Positions 7,936 to 15,982 of a DNA stretch of 64,000 nucleotides are shown here, piece by piece; within the stretch, counting starts at the first letter, position 1; every line of letters begins with the position of its first letter. The notes under the pieces were generated by a model. It did not search any database and was not told the origin of the DNA. It saw only the letters and a list, made by a program, of their open reading frames with translations. The DNA lies in NCBI RefSeq assembly GCF_030486405.1, contig NZ_CP129613.1:2852001-2916000 (forward strand). Reading direction: 5' to 3'. This DNA comes from Mycolicibacterium sp. HK-90. Its GTDB lineage: Bacteria > Actinomycetota > Actinomycetes > Mycobacteriales > Mycobacteriaceae. Position numbers and translations under genes: made by a program.

Positions 7936-9723
7936 GTGCTGCGCAGTCATGGCGCCGGTTCATTGCGGGCCGCGGATGCCGGTCAAACGGTCACCTTGGC
8001 GGGATGGGTGGCGCGTCGCCGTGACCACGGCGGCGTCATCTTCATCGACCTGCGCGACGCGTCGGGCGTCTCGCAGGTGGTGTTCCGCGAGGGCGATGTG
8101 CTCGCCGCCGCGCACCGGTTGCGCGCCGAGTTCTGCATCGCCGTCACCGGCGTCGTCGAGGTCCGTCCCGAGGGCAACGAGAACCCCGACATCCCCACCG
8201 GCAAGATCGAGGTCAATGCGACCTCGCTGACCGTGCTGTCCGAGAGCGCGCCGCTGCCGTTCCAGCTCGACGAGACCGCCGGTGAGGAAGCCCGCCTCAA
8301 GTACCGCTACCTCGATCTGCGCCGCGAGGGCCCGGGTAACGCAATCCGGTTGCGCTCCAAGGTGAATGCAGCTGCACGTAGCGTGCTGGCCGAGCACGAC
8401 TTCGTCGAGATCGAAACCCCGACGATGACGCGCTCGACTCCCGAGGGGGCGCGCGACTTCCTGGTGCCCGCCCGGCTGCAGCCCGGCTCGTTCTACGCAC
8501 TGCCGCAGAGCCCGCAGCTGTTCAAGCAGCTGCTCATGGTGGCCGGTATGGAGCGCTACTACCAGATCGCCCGGTGTTACCGCGACGAGGATTTCCGCGC
8601 CGACCGGCAGCCCGAGTTCACCCAGCTCGACATGGAGATGAGCTTCGTCGAGGCCGACGACGTCATCGCGATCTCCGAGCAGATCCTCCGCGCGCTGTGG
8701 GCGCTGATCGGCTACGACCTGCCACTGCCTCTGCCGCGGATCAGCTACGCCGAGGCGATGCGCCGGTTCGGCTCCGACAAGCCCGACCTGCGGTTCGGCG
8801 TGGAACTCGTCGAATGCACCGACTACTTCAAGGACACCCCGTTCCGGGTGTTCCAGGCGCCGTACGTCGGCGCTGTCGTCATGCCTGGCGGGGCGTCGCA
8901 GCCGCGTCGGACGCTGGACGGCTGGCAGGAGTTCGCCAAGCAGCGCGGCCACAAGGGCCTGGCCTATGTGCTCATCGGCGAGGACGGGACTCTCGGCGGT
9001 CCCGTGGCCAAGAACCTCACCGATGCCGAGCGTGACGGCCTGGCCGCCCATGTCGGCGCCAACCCCGGCGACTGCGTGTTCTTCGCGGCCGGGCCGGTGA
9101 AGTCGGCCCGCTCCCTGCTGGGCGCCACCCGCATCGAGATCGCCAAACGGCTGGATCTGATCGATCCGAAGGCCTGGGCGTTCACCTGGGTCGTGGACTG
9201 GCCGCTGTTCGAGTCCACCGACGAGGCCACCGCATCGGGTGACGTCGCGGTCGGCTCGGGTGCCTGGACTGCCGTGCACCACGCGTTCACCGCGCCCAAG
9301 CCCGAATCGGAGGCCACCTTCGACACCGATCCCGGCACCGCATTGGCCGACGCCTACGACATCGTCTGCAACGGCAACGAGATCGGCGGTGGCTCGGTCC
9401 GTATCCATCGGCGCGACGTCCAGGAGCGGGTGTTCGCGATGATGGGCATCGACCACGACGAAGCTCAGGACAAGTTCGGATTCCTGTTGGACGCCTTCAC
9501 CTTCGGTGCGCCTCCGCACGGCGGCATCGCCTTCGGCTGGGACCGGATCACCGCGCTGCTGGCCGGGGTGGACTCGATCCGCGAGGTCATCGCGTTCCCC
9601 AAGTCCGGTGGCGGCGTCGACCCGCTGACCGATGCACCCGCGCCGATCACCGCGCAGCAGCGCAAGGAATCCGGCATCGACGCCAAGCCGGAGCCGAAGT
9701 CCAAGCCGGAGTCGAAGTCCTAA
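7936..9723 (+). CDS. aspS: Aspartate--tRNA ligase (AspRS)
   Basis: A 595-aa class II aminoacyl-tRNA synthetase charging tRNA-Asp. An N-terminal OB anticodon-binding domain ([20 protein letters not shown]) leads into class II motifs: motif 2 near [20 protein letters not shown] (residues about 213-232), and motif 3 near the C terminus ([13 protein letters not shown]), with the bacterial GAD insertion domain between. Mycobacterial AspRS is known to be non-discriminating (it also makes Asp-tRNA-Asn); this one is the same length class, so the same is inferred. The extreme C terminus is a Lys/Pro/Glu/Ser repeat tail. The stop overlaps the stop of the convergent proline-rich gene. Confidence 0.97.
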   Translation: MLRSHGAGSLRAADAGQTVTLAGWVARRRDHGGVIFIDLRDASGVSQVVFREGDVLAAAHRLRAEFCIAVTGVVEVRPEGNENPDIPTGKIEVNATSLTVLSESAPLPFQLDETAGEEARLKYRYLDLRREGPGNAIRLRSKVNAAARSVLAEHDFVEIETPTMTRSTPEGARDFLVPARLQPGSFYALPQSPQLFKQLLMVAGMERYYQIARCYRDEDFRADRQPEFTQLDMEMSFVEADDVIAISEQILRALWALIGYDLPLPLPRISYAEAMRRFGSDKPDLRFGVELVECTDYFKDTPFRVFQAPYVGAVVMPGGASQPRRTLDGWQEFAKQRGHKGLAYVLIGEDGTLGGPVAKNLTDAERDGLAAHVGANPGDCVFFAAGPVKSARSLLGATRIEIAKRLDLIDPKAWAFTWVVDWPLFESTDEATASGDVAVGSGAWTAVHHAFTAPKPESEATFDTDPGTALADAYDIVCNGNEIGGGSVRIHRRDVQERVFAMMGIDHDEAQDKFGFLLDAFTFGAPPHGGIAFGWDRITALLAGVDSIREVIAFPKSGGGVDPLTDAPAPITAQQRKESGIDAKPEPKSKPESKS

Positions 9724-10430
9724 CGGTGGTCGGGGTTTCGTAGCGCACGGTCGGCCAGTCCGGCGAAGCGCGAGCGGACTGCCGGTCGGATCGATGCGCC
9801 GGGCGCGGCAGCCCGTGTCGGTTGCGGTTGACCGGTGGTCTGCCGCGCGGTGACGTCGTATCGGCGCACCGGGCCGGTTTCGGCGACCGGCCGCCCGGCC
9901 AGCTGTGGCCCGCGCGCCACCACGGCGGCCTGTCTGAGGTCGTCCGGCACCTGACTGCCCGACTGGGTCAGGGCGGGCGCCATGGCCAGCGTCGGCGGGA
10001 TCGTGGGCGTCGCGGTGCTCCGCTCGGTGTAGGGGCTCGGTGCGTATGGCTCCGGGGGATTGGTCCTGCCGGCGTCGGGCCGGTCGGGCGGCACCGGAAC
10101 CCTCGGGCGGTTGGTCCCGGCTTGGTATTCGGCTGCCGGCGGCGTACCCGTCGCCTGCTCGAGGTACTGCCGCCAGCTCTGTAGATATCCGACCAGTTGC
10201 TGTGCGTAGTCGGGCGGTACGAATCCCGGGGGTGGGGATCCCGGTGCGGGCGGTGGTGGCGGCGCCGGCGGTGGGTATGGCGGCGCGGTGGGCATCGGAA
10301 GCAGGCCGGGCAATGGCCACGCGCCGGGTTGCACCATGGCGGCCGTGAGGGCCGTCAGGGGCTCCAGCAGTTGCCGCAGGGCCTGCAGGTAGGCGTAGAG
10401 CTGCTGGTTGTGGTCGGGTGGGTATGTCAT
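9720..10430 (-). CDS. Proline-rich protein with a duplicated amphipathic helix, last gene of the shell/isoprenoid cluster
   Basis: A 236-aa protein with no recognised domain. Two related helices, [20 protein letters not shown] (about residues 6-25) and [20 protein letters not shown] (about residues 75-94), flank a run of Pro-rich sequence ([19 protein letters not shown]). The rest is disordered-looking, rich in Pro, Thr, Arg and Ala. No signal peptide or membrane segment. The ATG at 10430 overlaps the TGA of the FAD gene (ATGA). This build recalls scaffolding or cargo-targeting proteins, which would suit the encapsulin-like shell encoded upstream, but that is inference. The stop overlaps that of convergent aspS. 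Confidence 0.7.
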   Translation of the reverse strand: MTYPPDHNQQLYAYLQALRQLLEPLTALTAAMVQPGAWPLPGLLPMPTAPPYPPPAPPPPPAPGSPPPGFVPPDYAQQLVGYLQSWRQYLEQATGTPPAAEYQAGTNRPRVPVPPDRPDAGRTNPPEPYAPSPYTERSTATPTIPPTLAMAPALTQSGSQVPDDLRQAAVVARGPQLAGRPVAETGPVRRYDVTARQTTGQPQPTRAAAPGASIRPAVRSRFAGLADRALRNPDHR

Positions 10431-12664
10431 GGTGGGCCTCCGGACCGGGATGGGGATGTGACTGTGGCGATGGCGTCCAGCGGATGTGGCAGGGAGCGCA
10501 GGCAGTACTCGGAATCGAGGATGCGGAGCGCGCGGGTGTCGGCCGGTTCTCGGTTCTCGATGTCGAAGATGTAGCAGTAGTCTCCCGCGGGCGTGGGCAT
10601 CCGGATCGGGCTGGACAAGCCCTGATCGAGAAATCCGTAGGGGAAAAGCCAAGGGAGCAAAGAGTTCTCGCGGCGATCGAGGCCGCCGGAGTCCACCCAT
10701 ACATAGTGGTCGAGGATGGCGTTGACGGCGTGCCGGGCCGACTCGCACGCAGCCTCCATCGACGTCATCCGGGTGAACGTCCTGGCCCAGGTACCGGCGA
10801 ACACCACCGAGTTGTGGTGCACCTGATAGCCGCCGTGGCGGGCCTGCCAGACGTTGCGACGTTCGAGATCATCGAGCCACCACTGCTCGGTCGGCACGAA
10901 ACTCCATGACGTGCCGTGCGGGTTCCACGGCTCACCGCCGGGCCGGTTCTCCCAGTCCCCGACTATCGGTACCAGGTACGGGGTTTCGTTGCGGACCACC
11001 CGGCCCCGGCCCTGGCCGGGCCCGTTGGCCGTCACCAAACCTCGATCCAAGGCGTACCAGACAGGCCAGGGCAGGATTTCCTCCGGTGCGTTGTCGACGT
11101 TGTTGGTCAGTGCCGTGACGATCTGGCGCCACACCTCCGCCGCGATCTCGTCTGCGGTGCAGTCGCGGGCCGCCTTGCCCCGGCCCAGTTCGTCGACCAG
11201 ATGACGGGACGGTGTGTTGAAATCGCCGATGTCGACCGACAGCACCGAGATGTGCCCGTCGCGGGACAGCCTGGGCCGGTTCTCCCAGAGGCCGTGCTGA
11301 TTGATCGAGGACAGGGCCCACTCGGTCCCGGCGTAGTACATGTGCCCGCGGATCAGTTGGAACTCGGTGTCGAAGTAGAACTGGATGCCACTCAGGGTCT
11401 GGAACCGGTCCCAGGGAACGCGACCCATCTCGTCCATGCGGTACGGGTCACGTGAGACCGGTGGCCGGCTGCCCTGGGACTGCAACGGTCCGTCGGGAGG
11501 CGGCGCCGAGGTGGTGAATCCGTCGAGACCGGCAACCGTCCCCCCGGTGCCGGCGGCCCGCAGTTCCGCCGTGATCCTTTCGGCAGCAGGGGCATCCACG
11601 GCGACCACGGTGTAATCCGGGCTCAGGCGTGTTCCGTCGGCGAGCGTGATCTGAACCCGGGGCCGCAGGTGCGCCGGTCGGCTGGGGTCGATGACGGGTG
11701 GGGTGAGTCCCACGGCTGCGCCGCGGACGAACCGGACGCCGAGCGCAGTGAGATGCCGATACCAGTTGTCGAACCACGCTTCGGTGGTCGGACCGTTGAG
11801 CACCCCGTCGGCCTTGTCGTCGCGGCGGTCCATGTTCAGGTACAGCTGGAGGTAGGTGGTGATATTGGTGCGGGCATCGCCCCATTTCGGGTCGAATGCC
11901 GCCAGTACGCGCGGCATCTCGCGCAGCAGCGCCTCGAAGTTCGGTGAGTATGACAGCTGTGCGGCGGAGATGTCGTTGTCGCGCCCGACGAAGAAGTCGT
12001 ACGAGGACAGGTTCTGTAGTTCGCGCCCGCGGCGCAACGGGCTGGTCACCAGATAACGCACGAGCCGACTCTGAAACGTCGCGACATCGGCTGCGGTGAA
12101 ACCGAGATGGGTGAGTTGGCTCAGAACGCCGAAGAACTCGGCGAGGCTGCGGGGCAGCTCGCGGGGGAACACCAGCGACGGTTTGCCGTCGACCGTGGTG
12201 CCCTGGGTGACGACGCGCCGGACGTTCTCCATGATGGTGCGCGACGTGGGCCGCCAGTCCGCCGCGCCGAAGCGCTCGTATACCGGGATGCGCTGGAACA
12301 GATCCCAGATGTGCAGGTAGTACGCCGGGAAGAAACGGAAGCCGTGTTCGCCCGCGACGGCCCGCTCGGGCGGGTGGGGGTTGCCGCGCCGCCCGGGGAA
12401 CGCGCGCAACTCGGCGGGGCTGCCACCGTGGCCGCCCACGGTCGAGAACTGTGATGCGGCAAGGCCACCGAGCTTGACCGGGGGATAGGTGCCGGCTGCA
12501 GCGGCGCCCAGCCCGTTACGTTCGTCCTCCCTCGGCTCGTAGACCGTGACATCGAAACCGCGGTCGGCCAGTTCGTGTGCGGCGGTGAGTCCGGCGATGC
12601 CCGCGCCCAGCACGGCAACCGTGGGGCGAGGGGTGCACGACCCGGGAGTGGCGCAACCGGTCAT
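10427..12664 (-). CDS. FAD-dependent desaturase/amine-oxidase-like protein (hydroxysqualene dehydroxylase-like)
   Basis: A 745-aa protein opening with a dinucleotide-binding fold, VAVLGAGIAGLTAAHELADR (about residues 17-36), followed by VTVYEPRE, the mark of the NAD(P)-binding Rossmann/FAD superfamily that includes phytoene desaturases and hydroxysqualene dehydroxylase. The C-terminal FAD motif is less sharp (VVFAGTWARTFTRMTSMEAA). It is longer than typical carotenoid desaturases (about 500 aa), with inserts in the middle and a C-terminal tail. It starts on the ATGA overlap with the SCP2-like gene and ends on an ATGA overlap with the proline-rich gene. In this cluster it probably oxidises an isoprenoid. 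Confidence 0.75.
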   Translation of the reverse strand: MTGCATPGSCTPRPTVAVLGAGIAGLTAAHELADRGFDVTVYEPREDERNGLGAAAAGTYPPVKLGGLAASQFSTVGGHGGSPAELRAFPGRRGNPHPPERAVAGEHGFRFFPAYYLHIWDLFQRIPVYERFGAADWRPTSRTIMENVRRVVTQGTTVDGKPSLVFPRELPRSLAEFFGVLSQLTHLGFTAADVATFQSRLVRYLVTSPLRRGRELQNLSSYDFFVGRDNDISAAQLSYSPNFEALLREMPRVLAAFDPKWGDARTNITTYLQLYLNMDRRDDKADGVLNGPTTEAWFDNWYRHLTALGVRFVRGAAVGLTPPVIDPSRPAHLRPRVQITLADGTRLSPDYTVVAVDAPAAERITAELRAAGTGGTVAGLDGFTTSAPPPDGPLQSQGSRPPVSRDPYRMDEMGRVPWDRFQTLSGIQFYFDTEFQLIRGHMYYAGTEWALSSINQHGLWENRPRLSRDGHISVLSVDIGDFNTPSRHLVDELGRGKAARDCTADEIAAEVWRQIVTALTNNVDNAPEEILPWPVWYALDRGLVTANGPGQGRGRVVRNETPYLVPIVGDWENRPGGEPWNPHGTSWSFVPTEQWWLDDLERRNVWQARHGGYQVHHNSVVFAGTWARTFTRMTSMEAACESARHAVNAILDHYVWVDSGGLDRRENSLLPWLFPYGFLDQGLSSPIRMPTPAGDYCYIFDIENREPADTRALRILDSEYCLRSLPHPLDAIATVTSPSRSGGPP

Positions 12665-13062
12665 GGCGAGTCCGCCCGCAGAGCGTGCAGCAGTGCGGGC
12701 TGAGACGGTGCCCGCGCGGCGGCATGGACGTAGGCCAGCAAGGTGTCGTGGGTGCGCAGCGCATCGTCGAGAGTGCCTCGGACACAGAGCATGTCGGCCT
12801 CGACGGCCGCACCGAGGCCGATCCTGGCATCCAGCACGTCCAGGATGGTGGCCCGGGAGGTGTGGATCTGCACATCCGCCGCGGTGACGCCCTCGACGAC
12901 CCGCAGTTCGCCTCCACCGGTGAGTGAGAAGATCTCGCCGTCGATATCGAGTTCGACGGACAAGGACCCGAGCTGTTCGGCGACCAGCCGGTAGCCGGCC
13001 GGCGCCTCGTCGGCGAGGTGGGCGATCGATCGCCTCAGCAGCGTTGAAACCGATTCAGCCAT
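12661..13062 (-). CDS. SCP2-like (sterol carrier domain) small protein
   Basis: About 133 aa. The pattern VQIHTSRATILDVLDARIGL and LCVRGTLDDALRTHDTLLAY, with strands LSVELDIDGEIFSLTGG before it, matches SCP2 lipid-binding domains, whose last helices close a hydrophobic tunnel. A likely role is to bind or deliver the hydrophobic product or substrate of the cluster. ATG at 13062 overlaps the end of the CrtC-like gene by 8 bases; a GTG at 13086 would add 8 residues. The TGA overlaps the start of the FAD gene. No catalytic residues are expected. Confidence 0.65.
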   Translation of the reverse strand: MAESVSTLLRRSIAHLADEAPAGYRLVAEQLGSLSVELDIDGEIFSLTGGGELRVVEGVTAADVQIHTSRATILDVLDARIGLGAAVEADMLCVRGTLDDALRTHDTLLAYVHAAARAPSQPALLHALRADSP

Positions 13063-14077
13063 AGAGGAACTCGAATACTCCGGCACCGACGAAGTCGATG
13101 TTCTGGCCGCCGACCGATCCGGTCACGGTCGCGGTTCCGCTGGTTTCGCAGAGCACGGTCGAGCGCGTGAGGCTGAGCTCGCTGGGTTGCGCCAGGCGCG
13201 CGTAGGACCGCGCGCAAAACTCAGCATGCACCTCGTCGTCGACCCGGGCCGCCGAGATCCGGACCCGTTCCGGGACTCCGGGCGCCGCACCGTCGAGCAG
13301 GAGCCGCATCGGCGGTGGCAGGGTGCAGTCGGGCCCGCGGGTCAGCGTGCCGGTGCTCGTGGTGGCGAGCGCGGCGTGCCGGAAGATCGCCGCCGGTTCG
13401 TCGTCGTGCCAGACGTAGAGGGCCTGAGAAAGGAAGCGGAGCCGACGCCGGTCGGTCATCTGCAGGAACACCATGGACCACGGGTCACCGGGATCCCGGG
13501 GCAGGATGGTGCCCCAGGTCCAGCCGAAGTCGTCACCCCAGCGGAAGCGGCCCCAGTTGTGATCGTGGTAGGCCAGTTCGTTGTCGACACTCTGCTCGTC
13601 CGCGCCGATCCGCAGCCATCCGGCGGCCCGCAGCCGCGGCACGAACAGCCAGTTCATCCGGCCGGTGCCGACGGGTTGGTTGTTGACCACGAATGGCCGG
13701 CTGGTGGGGGTGAAGACAAGGTCGCCGCGGATGCGGTGCTCGGGTAGGTCGATCAGCACCCGGTAGCCGTCCGGCCCCACGGTCAACCTGTTGCCGCCGA
13801 TCGTCAGCTCGCCGAGGTCAGCCGATACCTCGAGCGCGGAGCTGTCGAACCGTTCGATGGCCCCGGTCCACCGTTCGTCGTGCACGATCACGATGACCCG
13901 CGGTGCCAGGCGATGCCGCCCGGCCGCGGACTTCTCGTCGGCGAGACTGAAATTCACCAGGATGCGGCGGGTCCGTCCGTGAATCACGAAGTGGTGCCAC
14001 TCTTTGAAGTGTTCGGGGTGCGTTGCGGCCAGCACCGGAGCCCGGAGAAAATCGCTGCCGGCCAGCACCGCGGTCAC
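13055..14077 (-). CDS. CrtC/tocopherol-cyclase-like (AttH-type) protein, possible isoprenoid hydratase or cyclase
   Basis: A 340-aa all-beta protein. The segment ELAYHDHNWGRFRWGDDFGW is the hallmark of the hydroxyneurosporene synthase (CrtC)/AttH family, a double lipocalin-like fold related to tocopherol cyclase; FKEWHHFVIHGRTRRILVNF is the usual N-terminal strand pair. CrtC enzymes add water to terminal double bonds of acyclic carotenoids, so a hydration or cyclisation step on an isoprenoid is plausible. Start taken at GTG 14077, which forms a GTGA overlap with the previous stop; a GTG at 14086 is also possible. No phytoene synthase is encoded nearby, so a true carotenoid pathway is not shown. 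Confidence 0.7.
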   Translation of the reverse strand: MTAVLAGSDFLRAPVLAATHPEHFKEWHHFVIHGRTRRILVNFSLADEKSAAGRHRLAPRVIVIVHDERWTGAIERFDSSALEVSADLGELTIGGNRLTVGPDGYRVLIDLPEHRIRGDLVFTPTSRPFVVNNQPVGTGRMNWLFVPRLRAAGWLRIGADEQSVDNELAYHDHNWGRFRWGDDFGWTWGTILPRDPGDPWSMVFLQMTDRRRLRFLSQALYVWHDDEPAAIFRHAALATTSTGTLTRGPDCTLPPPMRLLLDGAAPGVPERVRISAARVDDEVHAEFCARSYARLAQPSELSLTRSTVLCETSGTATVTGSVGGQNIDFVGAGVFEFLYG

Positions 14078-14343
14078 CGCAACCACCTCATCGGTGCCCG
14101 GTCCGGCGGTGCTTGTGGATAGTATTGTCCCTCAACAGTTTCGGCCAGCCGCTCGACGGCAGATCCCAGGCTGGCCAGCCCGAGCAATGCGTGGACGAAA
14201 TCGTCGGCCGGACCGGGATTCACGCTTGGCGCTGCGTCGTGGGCCAGGGCGTGAACGGCACGCGACACACCGGCCAGCCCGACCAGATAGTCGGTGAAAC
14301 TGCTCTGCTCGGCGAGCGCCGGACGCGGGTCGGACAGGCTCAT
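14074..14343 (-). CDS. Small helical protein with internal repeat, unknown function
   Basis: An 89-aa protein not recognised. Two related helical stretches are visible: FTDYLVGLAGVSRAVHALA (about residues 16-34) and DDFVHALLGLASLGSAVERL (about residues 48-67), both with D-x-F/Y-xx-L-x-GLA-xx-x-AV-x-x-LA spacing. The tail (YYPQAPPDRAPMRWLR) is Pro/Arg-rich. The ATG at 14343 overlaps the stop of the upstream gene (ATGA), and its stop overlaps the CrtC-like start. Its position and build suggest a structural or adaptor part of the prenyl-synthase/shell cluster. The frame extends upstream, but only in antisense-like Arg-rich sequence. Confidence 0.6.
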   Translation of the reverse strand: MSLSDPRPALAEQSSFTDYLVGLAGVSRAVHALAHDAAPSVNPGPADDFVHALLGLASLGSAVERLAETVEGQYYPQAPPDRAPMRWLR

Positions 14344-14795
14344 GCGAAACCCTCCGGCCGCAGCCGGGACAGCACCGCGTCGTCGAGCCCGTGGCCGATG
14401 ACGGCGTCGGCGAGCAGCTCGGCCCACGCGGTGGGCGCCGAGTCGGCCGCTGCCGGTCCGTCGAGCACGTTGAGGCTCACGGTTTCCCATAGACGGCGCA
14501 GATTCTGCACGGCCGCCGAGGCGACCAGCGCGTCGCGCAGGCCGGCTCCCTCGGCGGTCTGCGCGTAACGATGCCCTTCGGCGACGAGGAGGTCATGCAG
14601 CCGGCGTGCCGCCGAGGGGTTGCCGAGCACCGCACGCCGCGTGCCGAGGAGCAGCGTGTAGGCCGTGTGCTCGGCCGTGGTGGCGCCGTCGGCGGTGGGC
14701 AGCAGCGCGGGAGCCTGCTGCTCGATCAGATCGAGCAGCAGGGCTCTTATCCGGTCGAGTTCGACGAGCATGCCGATCAGCGATTCTGGCGTCAT
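14340..14795 (-). CDS. All-helical protein of unknown function
   Basis: A 151-aa protein not recognised. It is predicted to be nearly all helix: LIGMLVELDRIRALLLDLIE, TAYTLLLGTRRAVLG, RLHDLLVAEGHRYAQTAEG and AVQNLRRLWETVSLNVLDG. No cysteines, no membrane segment, no catalytic motif. It starts on an ATGA overlap with the polyprenyl synthase gene and ends on an ATGA overlap with the 89-aa protein gene, so the products are probably made in fixed ratio. A binding partner of the prenyl synthase or the shell is possible but unproven. Confidence 0.6.
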   Translation of the reverse strand: MTPESLIGMLVELDRIRALLLDLIEQQAPALLPTADGATTAEHTAYTLLLGTRRAVLGNPSAARRLHDLLVAEGHRYAQTAEGAGLRDALVASAAVQNLRRLWETVSLNVLDGPAAADSAPTAWAELLADAVIGHGLDDAVLSRLRPEGFA

Positions 14796-15973
14796 CGGGT
14801 CCGCCCGTGCACGTAGGCGACGAGGTCGGTCAGCGCCTCGCGGTGATGGCTCGGCGGCAACCAGTCGAGATCCGCCAGCGACGCCTCGGCCTGCCGCGCG
14901 TGCTGCGCGGCGATGTCCCTGGCGTAGTCGAGGGAGCCGGTCCGGTGCAGCAGATCGAAGATCCAGTGGATATCTCGTAGTGTCTTCGATTCGGTGATGT
15001 GTTGGCTACGAAGAAAATTCGTGATCTGGGTGAGGCCGCCGCGGGAGAGGTCACCGCGGGTAGCCAGCCGATCGAGCAGATCGGTCAGCCCCAGCTCACT
15101 CTCGGCGCTCGGACGCCGCTTGGACAAGATGTGTACCGCGTGCTCCCGTTCGGCCGCCTCCGCACAGCGCAACGCGTGCAACAGCATCAGGGTTCGTTTG
15201 CCCTCCCACAGGTCGCCGCCGATCTCCTTGCCGTACTCCTGCGGCGTGGCGCGAAGGTTCAGCAGATCGTCGGTGATCTGGAATGCCGCACCGAGATGAC
15301 GGCCGAACGATTCGAGCGGCGACAGGCAGTCCGATCCCGCTCCGGCGGCGACCGCGCCCGACTGGAGCGGCGTGATGAACGAGTACCAACTGGTCTTGAG
15401 TTCCACCATCCGGAGGTAGTCGGTGTCCTCGAGCTTCCAGGTGTTGGTCCGCACCCACTCGAGCTCGATCGCCTGACCGTCGACGGTCTGCCGGGTCATG
15501 TGTGCGACGGCTCGCAGGATGCGCAGTGCCGGGCCCAGCCCGATGCGCTCGACGTTGTCCAGCAGCGGCTGCAGCGACAGCGACAGCATGGCGTCGCCGA
15601 CATTGACCGCGACCGGAATGCCGTGGTCGATGTGCAGCGCGGGTTTTCCTCGCCGCCACCATGATTCGTCTTCGATGTCGTCGTGGATGAGGAATGCGTT
15701 GTGGTAGAGCTCAAGTGTCGCCGCGGTCGGCAGGATGGCGTCGAGATGGCCGCCCAGCCCGAGGCAGACCGCGATGCTCAGCGCCGGCCGGAGCGCCTTG
15801 CCGCCACGCCTCGGGTAGTCGAGGATCAGCTCACGCAGGCCGCTGGATTCTGTACCGGTGCCGTAGAGCCTGGTGATCTCACCGTCACACGCCTCTTTGC
15901 ACAGCGCGAGATACGCGTCGAGCGAATTCGGTTCGGTGGGTGCCGCATGCGCGTCAGGCAGGGTCGATGTCAT
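14792..15973 (-). CDS. Polyprenyl diphosphate synthase (GGPP-synthase-like)
   Basis: A 393-aa trans-prenyltransferase that should condense IPP with an allylic diphosphate. The first Asp-rich motif is canonical (LIHDDIEDES, Asp near residue 96). The early substrate site GGKALRP is present, and the second motif reads QITDDLLN, with Asn in place of the last Asp of DDxxD (near residue 233), followed by the conserved GGDLWEGKRT. Length is somewhat above the usual 300-350, with an extra C-terminal helical part. It lies 9 bases after the encapsulin-like gene. Polyprenyl synthases are known cargo types of family 2 encapsulins, which makes this pairing notable. Chain length cannot be told. Confidence 0.88.
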   Translation of the reverse strand: MTSTLPDAHAAPTEPNSLDAYLALCKEACDGEITRLYGTGTESSGLRELILDYPRRGGKALRPALSIAVCLGLGGHLDAILPTAATLELYHNAFLIHDDIEDESWWRRGKPALHIDHGIPVAVNVGDAMLSLSLQPLLDNVERIGLGPALRILRAVAHMTRQTVDGQAIELEWVRTNTWKLEDTDYLRMVELKTSWYSFITPLQSGAVAAGAGSDCLSPLESFGRHLGAAFQITDDLLNLRATPQEYGKEIGGDLWEGKRTLMLLHALRCAEAAEREHAVHILSKRRPSAESELGLTDLLDRLATRGDLSRGGLTQITNFLRSQHITESKTLRDIHWIFDLLHRTGSLDYARDIAAQHARQAEASLADLDWLPPSHHREALTDLVAYVHGRTR

Positions 15974-15982
15974 GGCTGATCA

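Noticed and set aside
7960..10704. 914-codon open frame on the reverse strand across aspS
   Set aside because: It is antisense to the complete aspS gene and runs through the ends of two other genes in the wrong frame. High GC makes such long antisense frames common.
9720..15973. Cluster as an ordinary carotenoid (crt) locus
   Set aside because: No phytoene synthase, lycopene cyclase or canonical crtI-length desaturase was found, so the name would be misleading.
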